Under the pieces are notes generated by a model. That model saw only the letters and a program-made list of their open reading frames with translations. It did not search any database and was not told the origin of the DNA. DNA of 64,000 nucleotides from Ustilago trichophora (Eukaryota > Basidiomycota > Ustilaginomycetes > Ustilaginales > Ustilaginaceae). The position numbers were made by a program, and so were the translations under genes. Shown piece by piece: positions 12,101-20,718 of the stretch (the stretch's first letter is position 1; the number at the start of each line of letters is the position of its first letter). The stretch covers positions 62,001 to 126,000 of the forward strand of contig OOIN01000012.1 of the NCBI GenBank assembly GCA_900323505.1. Reading direction: 5' to 3'.

Positions 12101-13658
12101 CCGAGTCGGCGGTGACAGCGGCCGTTCCTTTGGCTGCCAACGAGACTGTATCACCAAAAGCGACGGCTTGGATGAGCTGTTGGAAGAGCTTGTTGGCTTG
12201 CGATTCTCCGTTGTTGTTGGTGCTGGAAGGAGACATTGTCGAATTGACGAGCGAGACGTGGGCCTTGCCACCACGACGGCTGGGCCCGATGAGCTCTAGA
12301 GCCGACGATGCATTGGCCTGTGCTCCGCGCAACGTTGCCAAGCCAGATTGCTGGTCTCCCTTCTTGTCTGTCGACACGTCGATGTCGACCGCGGCACTCT
12401 GAACGCTGATCGAGAGGCCAAAGGGGATCTCGACGTCGGCAGAGACGTCGTTCGAGTTGAGGACGGGCGCATACGAGTTTGTAGGGTCGACCAAAACGTC
12501 CATGGCACCGACCGAGACGCTCTTGAGAGGATTGAAAGGCTCTGGAAGCCGGACGGGTACGACGAGCTTGAGTTCGTCGACGGCGGCCTTGACCCAGGAT
12601 GGTGTGTTTGGGCTGGTAGGATTGACACGGATCGCGACGGGGGCGGCATCGTTGTTGGTCAAGATGGAGACGAGGTCGCTGAGCTTTTCGAGATTTTCGG
12701 CGCCCTCTTGACGATAGATGCGACCTTGAACGGGGATGGTGTTGTTGCCGTTGCCGAGATGAAAGTCTTTAATGCTGGCCTCTGCAATGGGCATGTCTCG
12801 GTAGAGCATCTGGAGGTCAGCATTGCCCAGTTGGATGGAAAAGGGGGACGGGTTGACAAGTGAGCCGACAGCATCGACGACGGCGCCTCCCTGAGGAGAA
12901 TCTCCAGGAACATCGAGCTTGAGAACCTGAACGCCGCCGAGGCCCTTGAGACCTTTGATGTTGGCGTGTTTGCTGATGGCAATGTTGTGCCAAGATGGAA
13001 GGAAACCCAAGGCGACGGGATGGACGTTGGAGCAGTTGAGCTTGAGGGTCGCTTCTTCTGCATTGACGAGAAATCGAGCCAAGAGGGCCAGATTGTCGTC
13101 CGAGACATTGGTGAGAGTGTTGGATTGCTTCAATGTACCGTAACCTTGCGAAGTGACGCCAAGGTGGCTGAGCTGTATCGAGCCAATGTGAATCTCTCGA
13201 CTGTTGGGTGGAACGGTATTCCAATAGAGATTGACGGGAGCTCGAAAGTAGGCGCGAGCTGGAAAGATGCCAGTCTTTGTGAGACGGGCGTCGAGCTTTA
13301 CTGGATATTGACCGGGAGCCGATTGGGTAGTGTTGATCTCAAGCGAGTTGAGATGGACGACCGAGACATTGACAATGTGGTTGGCGAGGGCAAAGAGGAT
13401 AGGACCGGTCAAGAGAACCAAGCCGACGAGGATGGCAATGGGGACGATAAAAAGAAGGCAAAACTTGAGCTTGCGCCCAAAGACCTTTTTGGCGTAGATG
13501 GTCTTTCTGGCAGCAAGAAAGCCAATGGGTTGGCCGGGTTGATATGATTGTTGAGCGCGGTAGGAGGAGGAATGGAGAATAGCACGTCTATCATTGTCAT
13601 CATCGTTGTCGTCGTCGTTGGGGTTGCCGACGTGACGGCGACGGGCGACTTGTCTCAT
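6138..13658 (-). CDS. Giant membrane-anchored protein with repeated DUF3712/Tag1-like beta domains
   Basis: A single uninterrupted frame of 2,506 residues. Seen: a short basic/acidic cytosolic N-terminus (about 1-60, with an Asp/Asn run), one hydrophobic anchor at about 66-92, then about 2,300 residues of repeating beta-type segments with recurrent elements such as LKSVSM, NPS-I-V and ADVDIPF, many N-x-S/T sites, and a Ser/Ala/Pro/Thr-rich tail ending in a Leu/Gly-rich stretch. There is no cleavable signal, so type II topology with the bulk in the vacuole lumen or outside the cell is inferred. The repeats recall fungal DUF3712 proteins and yeast Tag1 (Ylr173w), a vacuolar membrane protein linked to ending autophagy. 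That assignment is by resemblance only, and this protein is far longer. Several long plus-strand frames inside it are codon-bias shadows. Confidence 0.8.
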   Translation of the reverse strand: MRQVARRRHVGNPNDDDNDDDNDRRAILHSSSYRAQQSYQPGQPIGFLAARKTIYAKKVFGRKLKFCLLFIVPIAILVGLVLLTGPILFALANHIVNVSVVHLNSLEINTTQSAPGQYPVKLDARLTKTGIFPARAYFRAPVNLYWNTVPPNSREIHIGSIQLSHLGVTSQGYGTLKQSNTLTNVSDDNLALLARFLVNAEEATLKLNCSNVHPVALGFLPSWHNIAISKHANIKGLKGLGGVQVLKLDVPGDSPQGGAVVDAVGSLVNPSPFSIQLGNADLQMLYRDMPIAEASIKDFHLGNGNNTIPVQGRIYRQEGAENLEKLSDLVSILTNNDAAPVAIRVNPTSPNTPSWVKAAVDELKLVVPVRLPEPFNPLKSVSVGAMDVLVDPTNSYAPVLNSNDVSADVEIPFGLSISVQSAAVDIDVSTDKKGDQQSGLATLRGAQANASSALELIGPSRRGGKAHVSLVNSTMSPSSTNNNGESQANKLFQQLIQAVAFGDTVSLAAKGTAAVTADSAIGRITLPALKIATTTSIQGLSGLKRDPLQVLSFDVLGGSSSALDVVASATMGNPSKISVHLLGDTSVDITLPNGAGLGRATVRDLRMVPGANTLNATAAVSFTEKSNVLIQQYLQGKQSPVNVQGDSASTQAESLKSTLSGIKLNSSIAGLVDPLLLNAHVVILDSTAVVNNLADALPTVGNPFTAAINLQGAKGQASVLGLTVGHVDATNLANAVVVPSRTNPNRTSNQPLPVSIDFDQPNAIFGLMRGLVVESGQNTAPLDYLMRVGGIKPVSVKQSSSASSLSSLSPRAAPFDGFSLPKYVMTALAAARADVNVNVDALIGQYSLRTPFQQGNVNVSFDQSIEKLYSILGRPIMKAVIDAVQLDLTSIQVVDLAQSKVAVDVSASVSKIGPFDAVVLLDKGIDVSWQGKTIGNVALPNVTIVPEVTRIQMRAELTIADPGLMSDLVKALLQEKSVDWTVSTPSMIIRAYDATLNGPGLTKKTSIKAFDRLRNAVTLGTFDLPSNDPAGGIHITASASVRNPSNIGINLDRLGVNFGLATSVLGEAGLANRLNMTPSAQSDVDIAGRILPQSGQGLTDFSAIAQNFISNKPTTLIVHGVYAGPESVTWLSEGLKTLEIPVTVPGIVLDPLKSVSMTNATLDFTNREWSPLISTDTVRAVVDIPFGFPFGVNNVGGSFDILYGGQGAARLVLPNSGAVTENRTVSLAIQNAQLDIPGNYRGNFANKLAINAVQDESVGVGLDSNAVNALVSTASGDITVRGIPIHLDPALALKGFQGLRNSPVGIAGLDVVGGTRDYVIARVDASIVNPSQVHAIVGDVRMRVDYDNGGSIGDALVRNADIPQGPITLPVEAQLKLNSDIGRRLIKDFLTMGGPAIQAQAHGTSRSTAYGSLNPAVSTLAFGASVPRLNETLVTQAKLIVPPNVDKRLIVAATFILHNPFSATITVLHAKASATSLSGVLLGNVDADVNMVANGHSTQTSPQFPVRVNTNLGAIIGFFEIQARANNVDLGPLLPLIEPLKSRPNLDSSVAYAPAQNPGCPLNGATDVIGALQRSLQGAQLSADAQANVLVGQYRIDNVPVHLEPIALEVDDSVRYLIGPFGAPVVENLVKGLTLQVSNISASGLTADGLNVQVRVEIGGIGPFAAQVSFGKPLEARYKGRRIGTINVPTFCFPANGRLDLDVRLSVTDQNGFGDFVTDLIASESLELEVFSDSIQANAYGVQFSKIGLQRSITLQGLQGLPGVVARTVSIVGETSNTLLVEADATLPSRTSIRVELPIIDVNFEYNNVVLGGVRVPAGTILAPNSDTNLHVTGQVNQITNNAQRAALGALASRFISANTTTVAIVGNSATDANGQTIPWLTRALKTLQLKVDVAGQNLKPVTRVNLPDISADLTVARDSGYQFPISSQRTEAVVSIPFNIHVDVVSAKGTVFVANEGSPARAASVLLDSIPLSGRIPGNNQSVTLGLSLKNSMLTAVDQGAFQQLLINVVSKPTAELRVLGEVSAVVNLAVGQITVDSVQLDVPTSLSSLNNLGGRLDVVGNVNVIGGTPEHGIAQVDVTLNNPSVISAKIKELSIPVFLDDATIGRAVLKDLNLKPGDNPLSATVYLALEQPLGSPTAVKLIRQLIQPIPGTRDPYTTNLVARNPPGQRPGITDLAALNPALDTLNLKLDLRGLALQLIQLVKINIEVLDLFAGPGGLPYVIANIDLQNDLPTPLALQQIAARGSKHGSDKTYATLDHTFDPTLILPRASATFVNPGRASGRVPRVLLPMGLLNSIDIVGNNLDLYITKALIKIGGNDGYQLQGELTYLDVPADYTLTLAGAPIANLDSLGGLLGALQGVTGLLSPNQQKLLSDGLQNLGSGNIPGLVENGFKDLVCVLQELPIPLLSQAGCERASASTVSGSSTSVQSVSLPLSSNTATASAIPATTRAAATSAAPAVASSPAAALPATTAAAASPAAASPAAAATAATNNNPLSGLLGGLGL

Positions 13659-13860
13659 GATAGTAAAGATGGAGGGTGGCCGAGACGAGTCTATGAAAGA
13701 GAGAGGGGGAGGCAGAGAGGCAGCGGGAGGGGGAGGGGAGGAGGAGAAAGAACGAAAGCATTATGTATAGAAGAGGCACGCCACACTCGACTACTGGAAT
13801 TATCAAGTGGGGAAATGCAGCGAGAAAATCATAGCAGCAAGAGTCTGCTCTAGAGAAAGA

Positions 13861-13892
<32 letters not shown>

Positions 13893-15957
13893 TGAACGAT
13901 GATGATGGTGTTAGAACCACAAGCGCACTAAGATTGGCTGTTCGGAAATTAGTTTGGGGAAATGAAATCTTGATCTCATTAGGCGAATTGGCAGTGTGTG
14001 TGTGTTAAAGGTTAGTGGGGGCGGGGGTTGGCGGTCACGCCCATAGAATGCAGGTACAGCCGACGACCAGCCAACCAGAGAAGCTAAAAAGCAGATAGCG
14101 ACCAGGAACAACCGGACAAAGTGAAATAACTGTAATGACTTTTCCGACATGGTACAATACACAAACATCAGAAGGAGGGGGCGCGGGGGGAAAAAAGTGG
14201 TGGTGACTTCCACAACGCCCAACGCCTCTCAACAACCATCTAGATAAATATTTCTTTTCTTGTCCTTTTGTTTTTTTTTTCTTTTCAACCAACACCCAAA
14301 GAACGAGAGCCGCAAAGGATCTGCGCAGTGGATTGGACGACAAAGTTCCCATTGCGTGGGAAAAAGACACGGCTTTGCATGCATGCATCCTCGGAAACAG
14401 TACTGACAGTGTCCGATGTAATCATGTGTGGGGCCCCCCTTCGGAAACTCACTCTTATTGTACTACAAGAAAGTAACTTAAGTTGTAGAATGTTGGGTCG
14501 TTCGATGGGTTGAACAGCAACTATCTCGCAAAGTTGGACAGGCCAAGCATAGCATGAATTCTTTTCTTTTTTTAGTCGCTCGTTTTACAGGATGCAGATC
14601 GGGGTGATGATCTTTGAATAGATTTTTCGATTGCGATGCAAAAACGAAAGGATCACCAAAAAGGGTCCAAATCAAGCTCAAGTTGGAGCGGTAACAAGAA
14701 CAAACAGCCGCGGCCAGCGTCGGTTCCACCAGACGCCGTGATCTCGACGATGGAAAACGGAGTATCTCACTTCCAAGTTTCCCCCAAGCTTGTGCGACAC
14801 CGACGCAGCGGTTCTACGTGGCTGATGCTGCTCTCAAGGTGCTGATGTCGTAAAGCAGCGTCAAATTGACCCTATGTCATAGACCTTTTCATCCATTATC
14901 ATCTTTACAAGGTGCTTCCTAAGACACGGCTCATACTTGCTTCACGCATGGTTGGCAACCCTTGTATCACATTTTGGGAATGCTCTGAGTTGATACAATT
15001 TAGTAAAAGAAGAGCTTTTGAATCATTTTGAGCCATGAGAGCCTCGTTGTGAGTGCTTCATCCTAGAACAAGGTTCAGCTGCTTCGGATCATACAAGCGC
15101 AGAATCAGGATCCAATATACGTGGCTTCTAGAGCAGCGTCATGGGTCAAACTGCGTTGAGACCTGCGTTGATGCCGCACAAACTTGGGGAAATTTTTTCA
15201 ACGTGTCTGGTACAGTATTTGCAACGACTCGTCTCGCTTTCGCTGATACAGTTGACTGTACTCTAGTAGCACTGCACTGGCATACGATGCCGATGTTGGT
15301 GGAAAACAGGCGACACAGACCGAAACAATAGAGTTTTGTTTCTTTGTTTGTTTGTTGATCGCAAATCTTTGGTTTTGCTTTTGCATTTGCAAGAATAAGA
15401 AATATAAAAAAAGAAAGAAAGAAAACTTAAGCAGAGGAGATACCATGCTAGACGATGATGATGATGAGGAGGATGATACGGTGTGGAAAGGGATAAATGC
15501 TAGTGAGGAAGAGGGAGCGGGGAAAAGGTTTGCCAACCTAGGATCTTTTGAGAGGGAATAAGAGTGCCCCCACGAAGGAGTGATTAGTGTAGAAGTGTGG
15601 AAAAGTGGATGGATACGATCCTATGCTATGATGGGGTAGTGACGGTGACCAAATGCTACGACTGCAGACAGAGATAGAGAGAGAAAGACATTGCTACTTA
15701 TACTGATACGAGAAAGATAGAGAGAGTAAAAAAGAGAGAGTTCTTGAGCCGGCGATCTTTCGGTTGTCCATCCACAAGACCTGCCTCCTGAAGCCAACTT
15801 TATGGAAAAGCGCCATCGATGCGCGCCAGGCGCAACGACAAAGCTCCACCATTTACATTGGCCACAGAAGCCAGCTGTGAGGAATGCGACTCAATCCGGA
15901 TCCCGAGGAAAAAGAGAGTTGATAAAGGGAGCGAGGAGGGGGGAAAGGGAGGGGGGC
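13659..15957. other. Intergenic, no gene seen
   Basis: About 2.3 kb between two minus-strand genes. It should contain the promoter of the 2,506-residue gene; the plus strand is purine-rich near 13,680-13,890, including an AG dinucleotide run at 13,864-13,892, as expected for a CT-rich promoter read on the minus strand. Short ORFs here are low-complexity and look non-coding. Confidence 0.6.
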
Positions 15958-17283
15958 CTAGTAAGCTGCGGAAGACTGGTGGTGTCCACCGAGCATCCTG
16001 GACAAGAGGTTGGAGCTGCTTCGCACGCTGCGCATCGAGTGGGAGACGGGCAGATGGGCTTGGCTTGGCTGCTGCATATCCATATGCGAAGAGGTGCTCT
16101 TCTTGAGACTCGAAGGCAGCGCCTGCGAGAGGTAGCGGTGCATGACCGAGCCAGACTTGTGACCATCGAGATCTTCGCCGTGGACAACCATGACGGGATG
16201 CGACTGACTTGCGGGTAGCCCCGAGACCGAGGTCTGTCGCATGCGTGCGTCGAGGCCCTCCTGCTCGATATAGTCGTCCTCGTAATCGTCGTACTCTTCC
16301 GCCGATGACGAAGACGAGCCGTTGTCGTCGGTCAGCTCGGCCTCGGACGACGTTGAGCTGGCGTTGGACTCGGCAGAATCCTGTCGGCTCATCAGGGAAG
16401 ACGAAGAAGGATGGTGGTTGTACATCTGTTTGGGCGACGCGTCGAGCGAGTCGGGCGAGTCGTATGCGGCAGATCGACGGTGCTGTTCGTAACGGCTCGC
16501 TTCGCTCTTCTGGTTCCAGCAGGGGACCTCGGAGGCAGGCAGGTTGCGAAGGTGAACGCGACGCTCGCTGGCACGGACGTAGCGCTCGCGCTCGCGGCCA
16601 CACTCGAGACCGCGCAGGTGCATCTCGCGACGACCAGCCTCGGCACGCGTCTCAACACGGCGGAAGAAGGGAGCAAAGTGAACCATGAGCTCGTCCTCCT
16701 CAACTCGGAGGTCGTAGTCGAGCAGATAGAGAAGCTGCTTCTCCATCAGATTGACCTCAGCCTGAGAAAAGAGAGCGGCATATTTAGTCCAGTGCTTGTT
16801 CTTGGGCGAAGAGTCGTTGAGGTACTTGGCGGCGACGATGAGGGTGGCGAGGAAGACACGGTGACGAGTGCAATGCATGCCCTTGGCAACGCGCGGCAGC
16901 CTCGACCTCAAGCGTTCCAGGTAAACAAGGGTGCAGAGGAGGGTGGGCACCTGGACGTTGGACCTCTCAACGAGCAGAGCGATGAAGGTCTCCAAGCTAG
17001 GAAGGCCGTTGATCTCGAGCTTGCCCGCTGGGTCGGCCTCGGCCGAGGCGATGGAGCGTGTTGGTGTGGCAGGAGGCGAATCGGGAGACTGTGTCGAACC
17101 GCACTGGATGACGTGGGCAGCCTGATTTGCGAGGTAGACAACCATCTCGCGGGTAACAGGGCTCTTGATGAGGTCGGTGATGGCAGGGTTGTGAACAAGC
17201 TTGGGTATCAAGCTGGCGGGATGTCGGCGAAGAAAGCTAGAGTTGAGCGCCGAAGCAGATGTAGAGGCTTGTGACGAAGACAT
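15958..17283 (-). CDS. Pcl1/2-type cyclin (partner of a Pho85/Cdk5-like kinase)
   Basis: 441 residues counted from the ATG at 17,283 (MSSSQAST); the frame is open upstream to another ATG at 17,373, but the shorter start suits the family better. Residues about 90-215 form a Pcl-class cyclin box: a helix ending [20 protein letters not shown], then [17 protein letters not shown] and the hallmark [13 protein letters not shown], followed by [18 protein letters not shown]. The C-terminal half is low-complexity, with Ser, Asp/Glu and a basic tail. Pcl cyclins activate Pho85-type CDKs in G1 progression and polarity; a smut Pcl cyclin, Pcl12, is known to act in filament formation, but I cannot tell whether this is that orthologue. 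The upstream region is unusually long and gene-free. Confidence 0.88.
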   Translation of the reverse strand: MSSSQASTSASALNSSFLRRHPASLIPKLVHNPAITDLIKSPVTREMVVYLANQAAHVIQCGSTQSPDSPPATPTRSIASAEADPAGKLEINGLPSLETFIALLVERSNVQVPTLLCTLVYLERLRSRLPRVAKGMHCTRHRVFLATLIVAAKYLNDSSPKNKHWTKYAALFSQAEVNLMEKQLLYLLDYDLRVEEDELMVHFAPFFRRVETRAEAGRREMHLRGLECGRERERYVRASERRVHLRNLPASEVPCWNQKSEASRYEQHRRSAAYDSPDSLDASPKQMYNHHPSSSSLMSRQDSAESNASSTSSEAELTDDNGSSSSSAEEYDDYEDDYIEQEGLDARMRQTSVSGLPASQSHPVMVVHGEDLDGHKSGSVMHRYLSQALPSSLKKSTSSHMDMQQPSQAHLPVSHSMRSVRSSSNLLSRMLGGHHQSSAAY

Positions 17284-18734
17284 GATCGAGGATAGTGGTG
17301 GTGGTGGTGGAGAAGAGATAAAAGGTGATGATGACGCCAGGCGGGTAAAGATGAGATCGACTGTTGGTACCACAAAGGTCTTTATAAAGCGATCGGAGAT
17401 GAAAGCCAGGTAAATGCGGCAAAAAGGCTGCAGTGGAAGCGGATGATGCAGCGAAATAAGGTTGCACGAGATGAAATGCTGGTCAAAACAAGTAAAGCAA
17501 CGATGGGCGAGTGGTGGGAGGAGGAGGAAGCAAAACCAAACGACGAGGTGGTGGAGGCGATGGAGGCGAGCAAGGGATGGTAGAGGGAACGAGGTTAAGC
17601 GAGGCGGGCTGGGCTGAGAGCGCGTGGGGATCGCTGATGAAGCAAGGGGGGGATGATCGGAATTGGAGGTGTGTTTGGTGAGATGCGAGGGGTCTTTTAA
17701 GGAAAGAGAGGATCAGGGATGGATGATCAAGGTGATGGACATGTGCAGGAGGCGGGTGTCGGCAAGGGGTAAGATGAGAAGACGTGTGTCAATATAGGGA
17801 ACGGGAAGAACAAGAACAAGAGGCGAGGCAAGAAAAAGAGGCAGGTGTCAGGAGAAAGTTCCAAGTGTCAAAGCAAGGCGAAGGGGCTGTCGATGGTGAG
17901 AGAAATGGAAGGGGGACAGGCTCGGGTAACGCAAAAAAAAAGCCACGCAGAGGGGAGCCAAAAAGAGAGGCTGTCAAAGAAGGAAGAGGCATGTACGAGA
18001 CACGTCTGCTTCGGCGAGGGTGGGAAGCTAGTAGGCAACGAGTGGCGGCAGAGTAATGTTACTAGAGATGCAGCAGCGCCGAGTGGAGTCAATGCAGAGA
18101 GAATAACGCAACGCCGGACCAACCAAAGCACGAATCCAACCAATTCTCTCTGTCAAGTGCAATGGAAGAGCGAACGATTGCGATGCCAAACAGAAGAAAA
18201 AGTAAGGCACGCAAGGGCGAGGGAAGGAGGGAGAGAGAGAGAGAGAGAAAGAGAGAGGAATGGGTTAGGAGAAGAGGAGGAGAAGGAGAGGAATGGGGAA
18301 GGTGTTGGACGCAAGGGAGGAGAGGACAAGGGCGAACGAGGTGTAAGGGCGAGGCGGCACATGCACGTTTGCTTGACAGGTCCGAGATGCAGGTGCGAGG
18401 GAATGAAGCGCTCTAACCGAGCTGCACTGCAAAAGGCAGCTCGCACCGCAAAGGCGACAGCCCACAGAAGACGCACGGACAACAGTGTAGCTGCAGCTGC
18501 AGCCAGGCAGCAAGGCAGCCAGGCAATGCATCAGTATCTTGCGGTGTGGGTGACTGACTGGAGGAAGGGAGCAATGGGTGGGAAAAAGAAGCAAGCGAGG
18601 CGCCAGCCCCCAAGAGCCACACATACATACTCCGGTCCCCTTTAGCCGAGGCACTTGAGATGCTGTTCTCTGTGCTACGAGCCAGCCAAGATATACACTT
18701 TGTGTAGCCCCTTGCCCCTTTGCATTCCAATCGA

Positions 18735-18764
18735 ATCCAATCCAATCCAATCCAATCCACAGCA
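18735..18764. repeat. ATCCA pentanucleotide repeat, six units
   Basis: Six perfect consecutive ATCCA units. Confidence 0.95.
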
Positions 18765-18900
18765 AGGTATCGCTTTCGCTTTGATCGTGCGCTGACTACC
18801 CCTTGCCTGTTGATTGCTTGAGGCTGTACGTGACAACAACAAGGAGGCTGCTCTGATCGTCCCATCGTCCCATTGTATGTGAGTGTAAGTCTGTGTGTCA

Positions 18901-18933
18901 CAGCAATGGGACAGCAATGGGACAGCAATGGGA
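18901..18933. repeat. 11-bp tandem repeat, three units
   Basis: Three perfect copies of CAGCAATGGGA, followed by a partial fourth. Confidence 0.95.
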
Positions 18934-20693
18934 CAGCAAAAGGGGAACCGAACCACGAGGTTCGAATGTACGTTGAACCCGCGCGCGCCATTGTATCCAT
19001 TGCAGCATAGAGTGGGAAATGAAACCGACGAGACCGAGGTGCTGAGAAAAAGAAAGAATCCTAGCTGCCCTGCGGTGATCGTAAGTTCAATCTGTGAATG
19101 AAGAACGCCATCGAGACGGGCATTGAGATTGAACTTATCTCTTTCCACCAGTGTCATGGCTCGGGGGAAGAGGGCAGCTGTAGGAAACAGCACACAAGCA
19201 AACGACAACGCCGAGTCGGAGGCAGAAACCAAGCTCCGCACACCGTCTGACAGCTCCTTCCCTCTAGACGGCGTTGCGTGGGCAAAGACCGAGCAGCGCC
19301 CAGGACAGTGGTATACAGAGTATACGCTACTACACTGTAGATAGTAGCGGGCCTCGGGAAACACTGAGACACCTCTCTTTGAACCTTTTGACAAATGCAC
19401 CTGTCGATGAAAACAGGCAAAATTCGAATTTTGCCCTTTGCTTTTCCTGCTCTCGAAACAGATACAATGCCGAGGCTCGACCTGCATTCCATCGAAAGAG
19501 AGAAATAAAAGAAATCCAGCCCGCTCCCATCGATGCTCGGACGAGACGCGTGCAGCTCGGATTTTCCCAAGCCTATACAGAACAGCGCATCATGCCAATT
19601 TGATAATTCCTTCATTCCAACCCCTTTTTTCTTTTTTTCCTTTTTTTTTTTCTTTTTTCTTTTTTTTGGGGGGCAAACAAGCTTCGATGCAACGCATGCT
19701 GCTGATGGTACAGTACAGCGCTGCTGGATCTCGTCGATAGCCGCTGCCTTGTGCTTTGACAATGCATTCATGCCTCTTTTGTAGACCGCCACTCATCCAC
19801 TTAGAGTCCAGATGCCCGCCAGGAGTAGTGCCGCCAGCTAGCCTACCCTTCCATTTTTCACCGAGTCTTAAAAGGCTTCCCCCGATCGGTCCAATGAATG
19901 GGCGCCGAGCAGCAACAGCAACAGCAGTAGCAGCAGCAGCAAGCTGTCAATTTGGATCCAACGCCGCTACGATATGTGTTCGATCGGAGCATGCCCTTCC
20001 TTTGGTTTTAGAGTTCTTTTCCATGCCTCGGCGTTGACAATGCAAACAGGCGATGTAGGTGTTGATCGAACCTGCATTGGAAACGAACGCCATAGCCAAC
20101 CGGTGGATTCCATCGAATCGTGACCATCCTTTTGTGTGGCAAGCCTAAAACAACGACAAGAGGAGCGCGACGCGACGCGATGCGATGCGATTCCATCTGG
20201 CGCGTCAAGCCCGATCCAAGAGTGTTGGTCTCACATCAGTGCTTCGATCTGAGCTACTGCAGTTTGATCTAAGAGCTGATGTTCGCCCTGTTCTGCCTGG
20301 ACCTCCGTCTTTCCTGCCACTTGGGCCTCGACTAGAAGGCCTCAGGTGCCACAGTAAGGCGACGGTTGGGTAGGCGGTGTTACAGCTTTGGCGACTCGCT
20401 TCAGCCGATAGCCGTCCACCCTTACAAAAGCCGCACAAGTTGCTCTCCAACGGTTTTGCCACCTCGCCAAGCAGCGGTAACTAGGCGGTCCTGCCAATAT
20501 ACCAAAGACAGCGCAGCAGATGCAGGACACAGAGTGTGGCTAAGAAGGCAGAGAGAAGAGAGATCCAGAGGCCGGACAGATTTAACCGGTTCAACCGAGG
20601 CGGCGCGGGCATGGAACCGAGCTGAGGCTGCATGGGCAAGGTTCAAAAACCTTAAGTTGATGCTTTTTCCTTCTCGCCCTTTCGTCCAGAACA

Positions 20694-20718
20694 GCAAAGC
20701 AAAGCAAAGCAAAGCAAA
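20694..20718. repeat. GCAAA pentanucleotide repeat, five units
   Basis: Five perfect GCAAA units directly followed by G. Confidence 0.95.

Noticed and set aside
17845..18645. 266-codon plus-strand ORF in the gene-poor tract
   Set aside because: Lys/Arg/Glu/Gly-rich translation of a purine-rich strand containing GA repeats; no domain.
18675..19792. Minus-strand ORFs of 270 and 212 codons
   Set aside because: Composed of translated simple repeats and Ser/Cys-rich segments; no homology recognised and no supporting splice structure.
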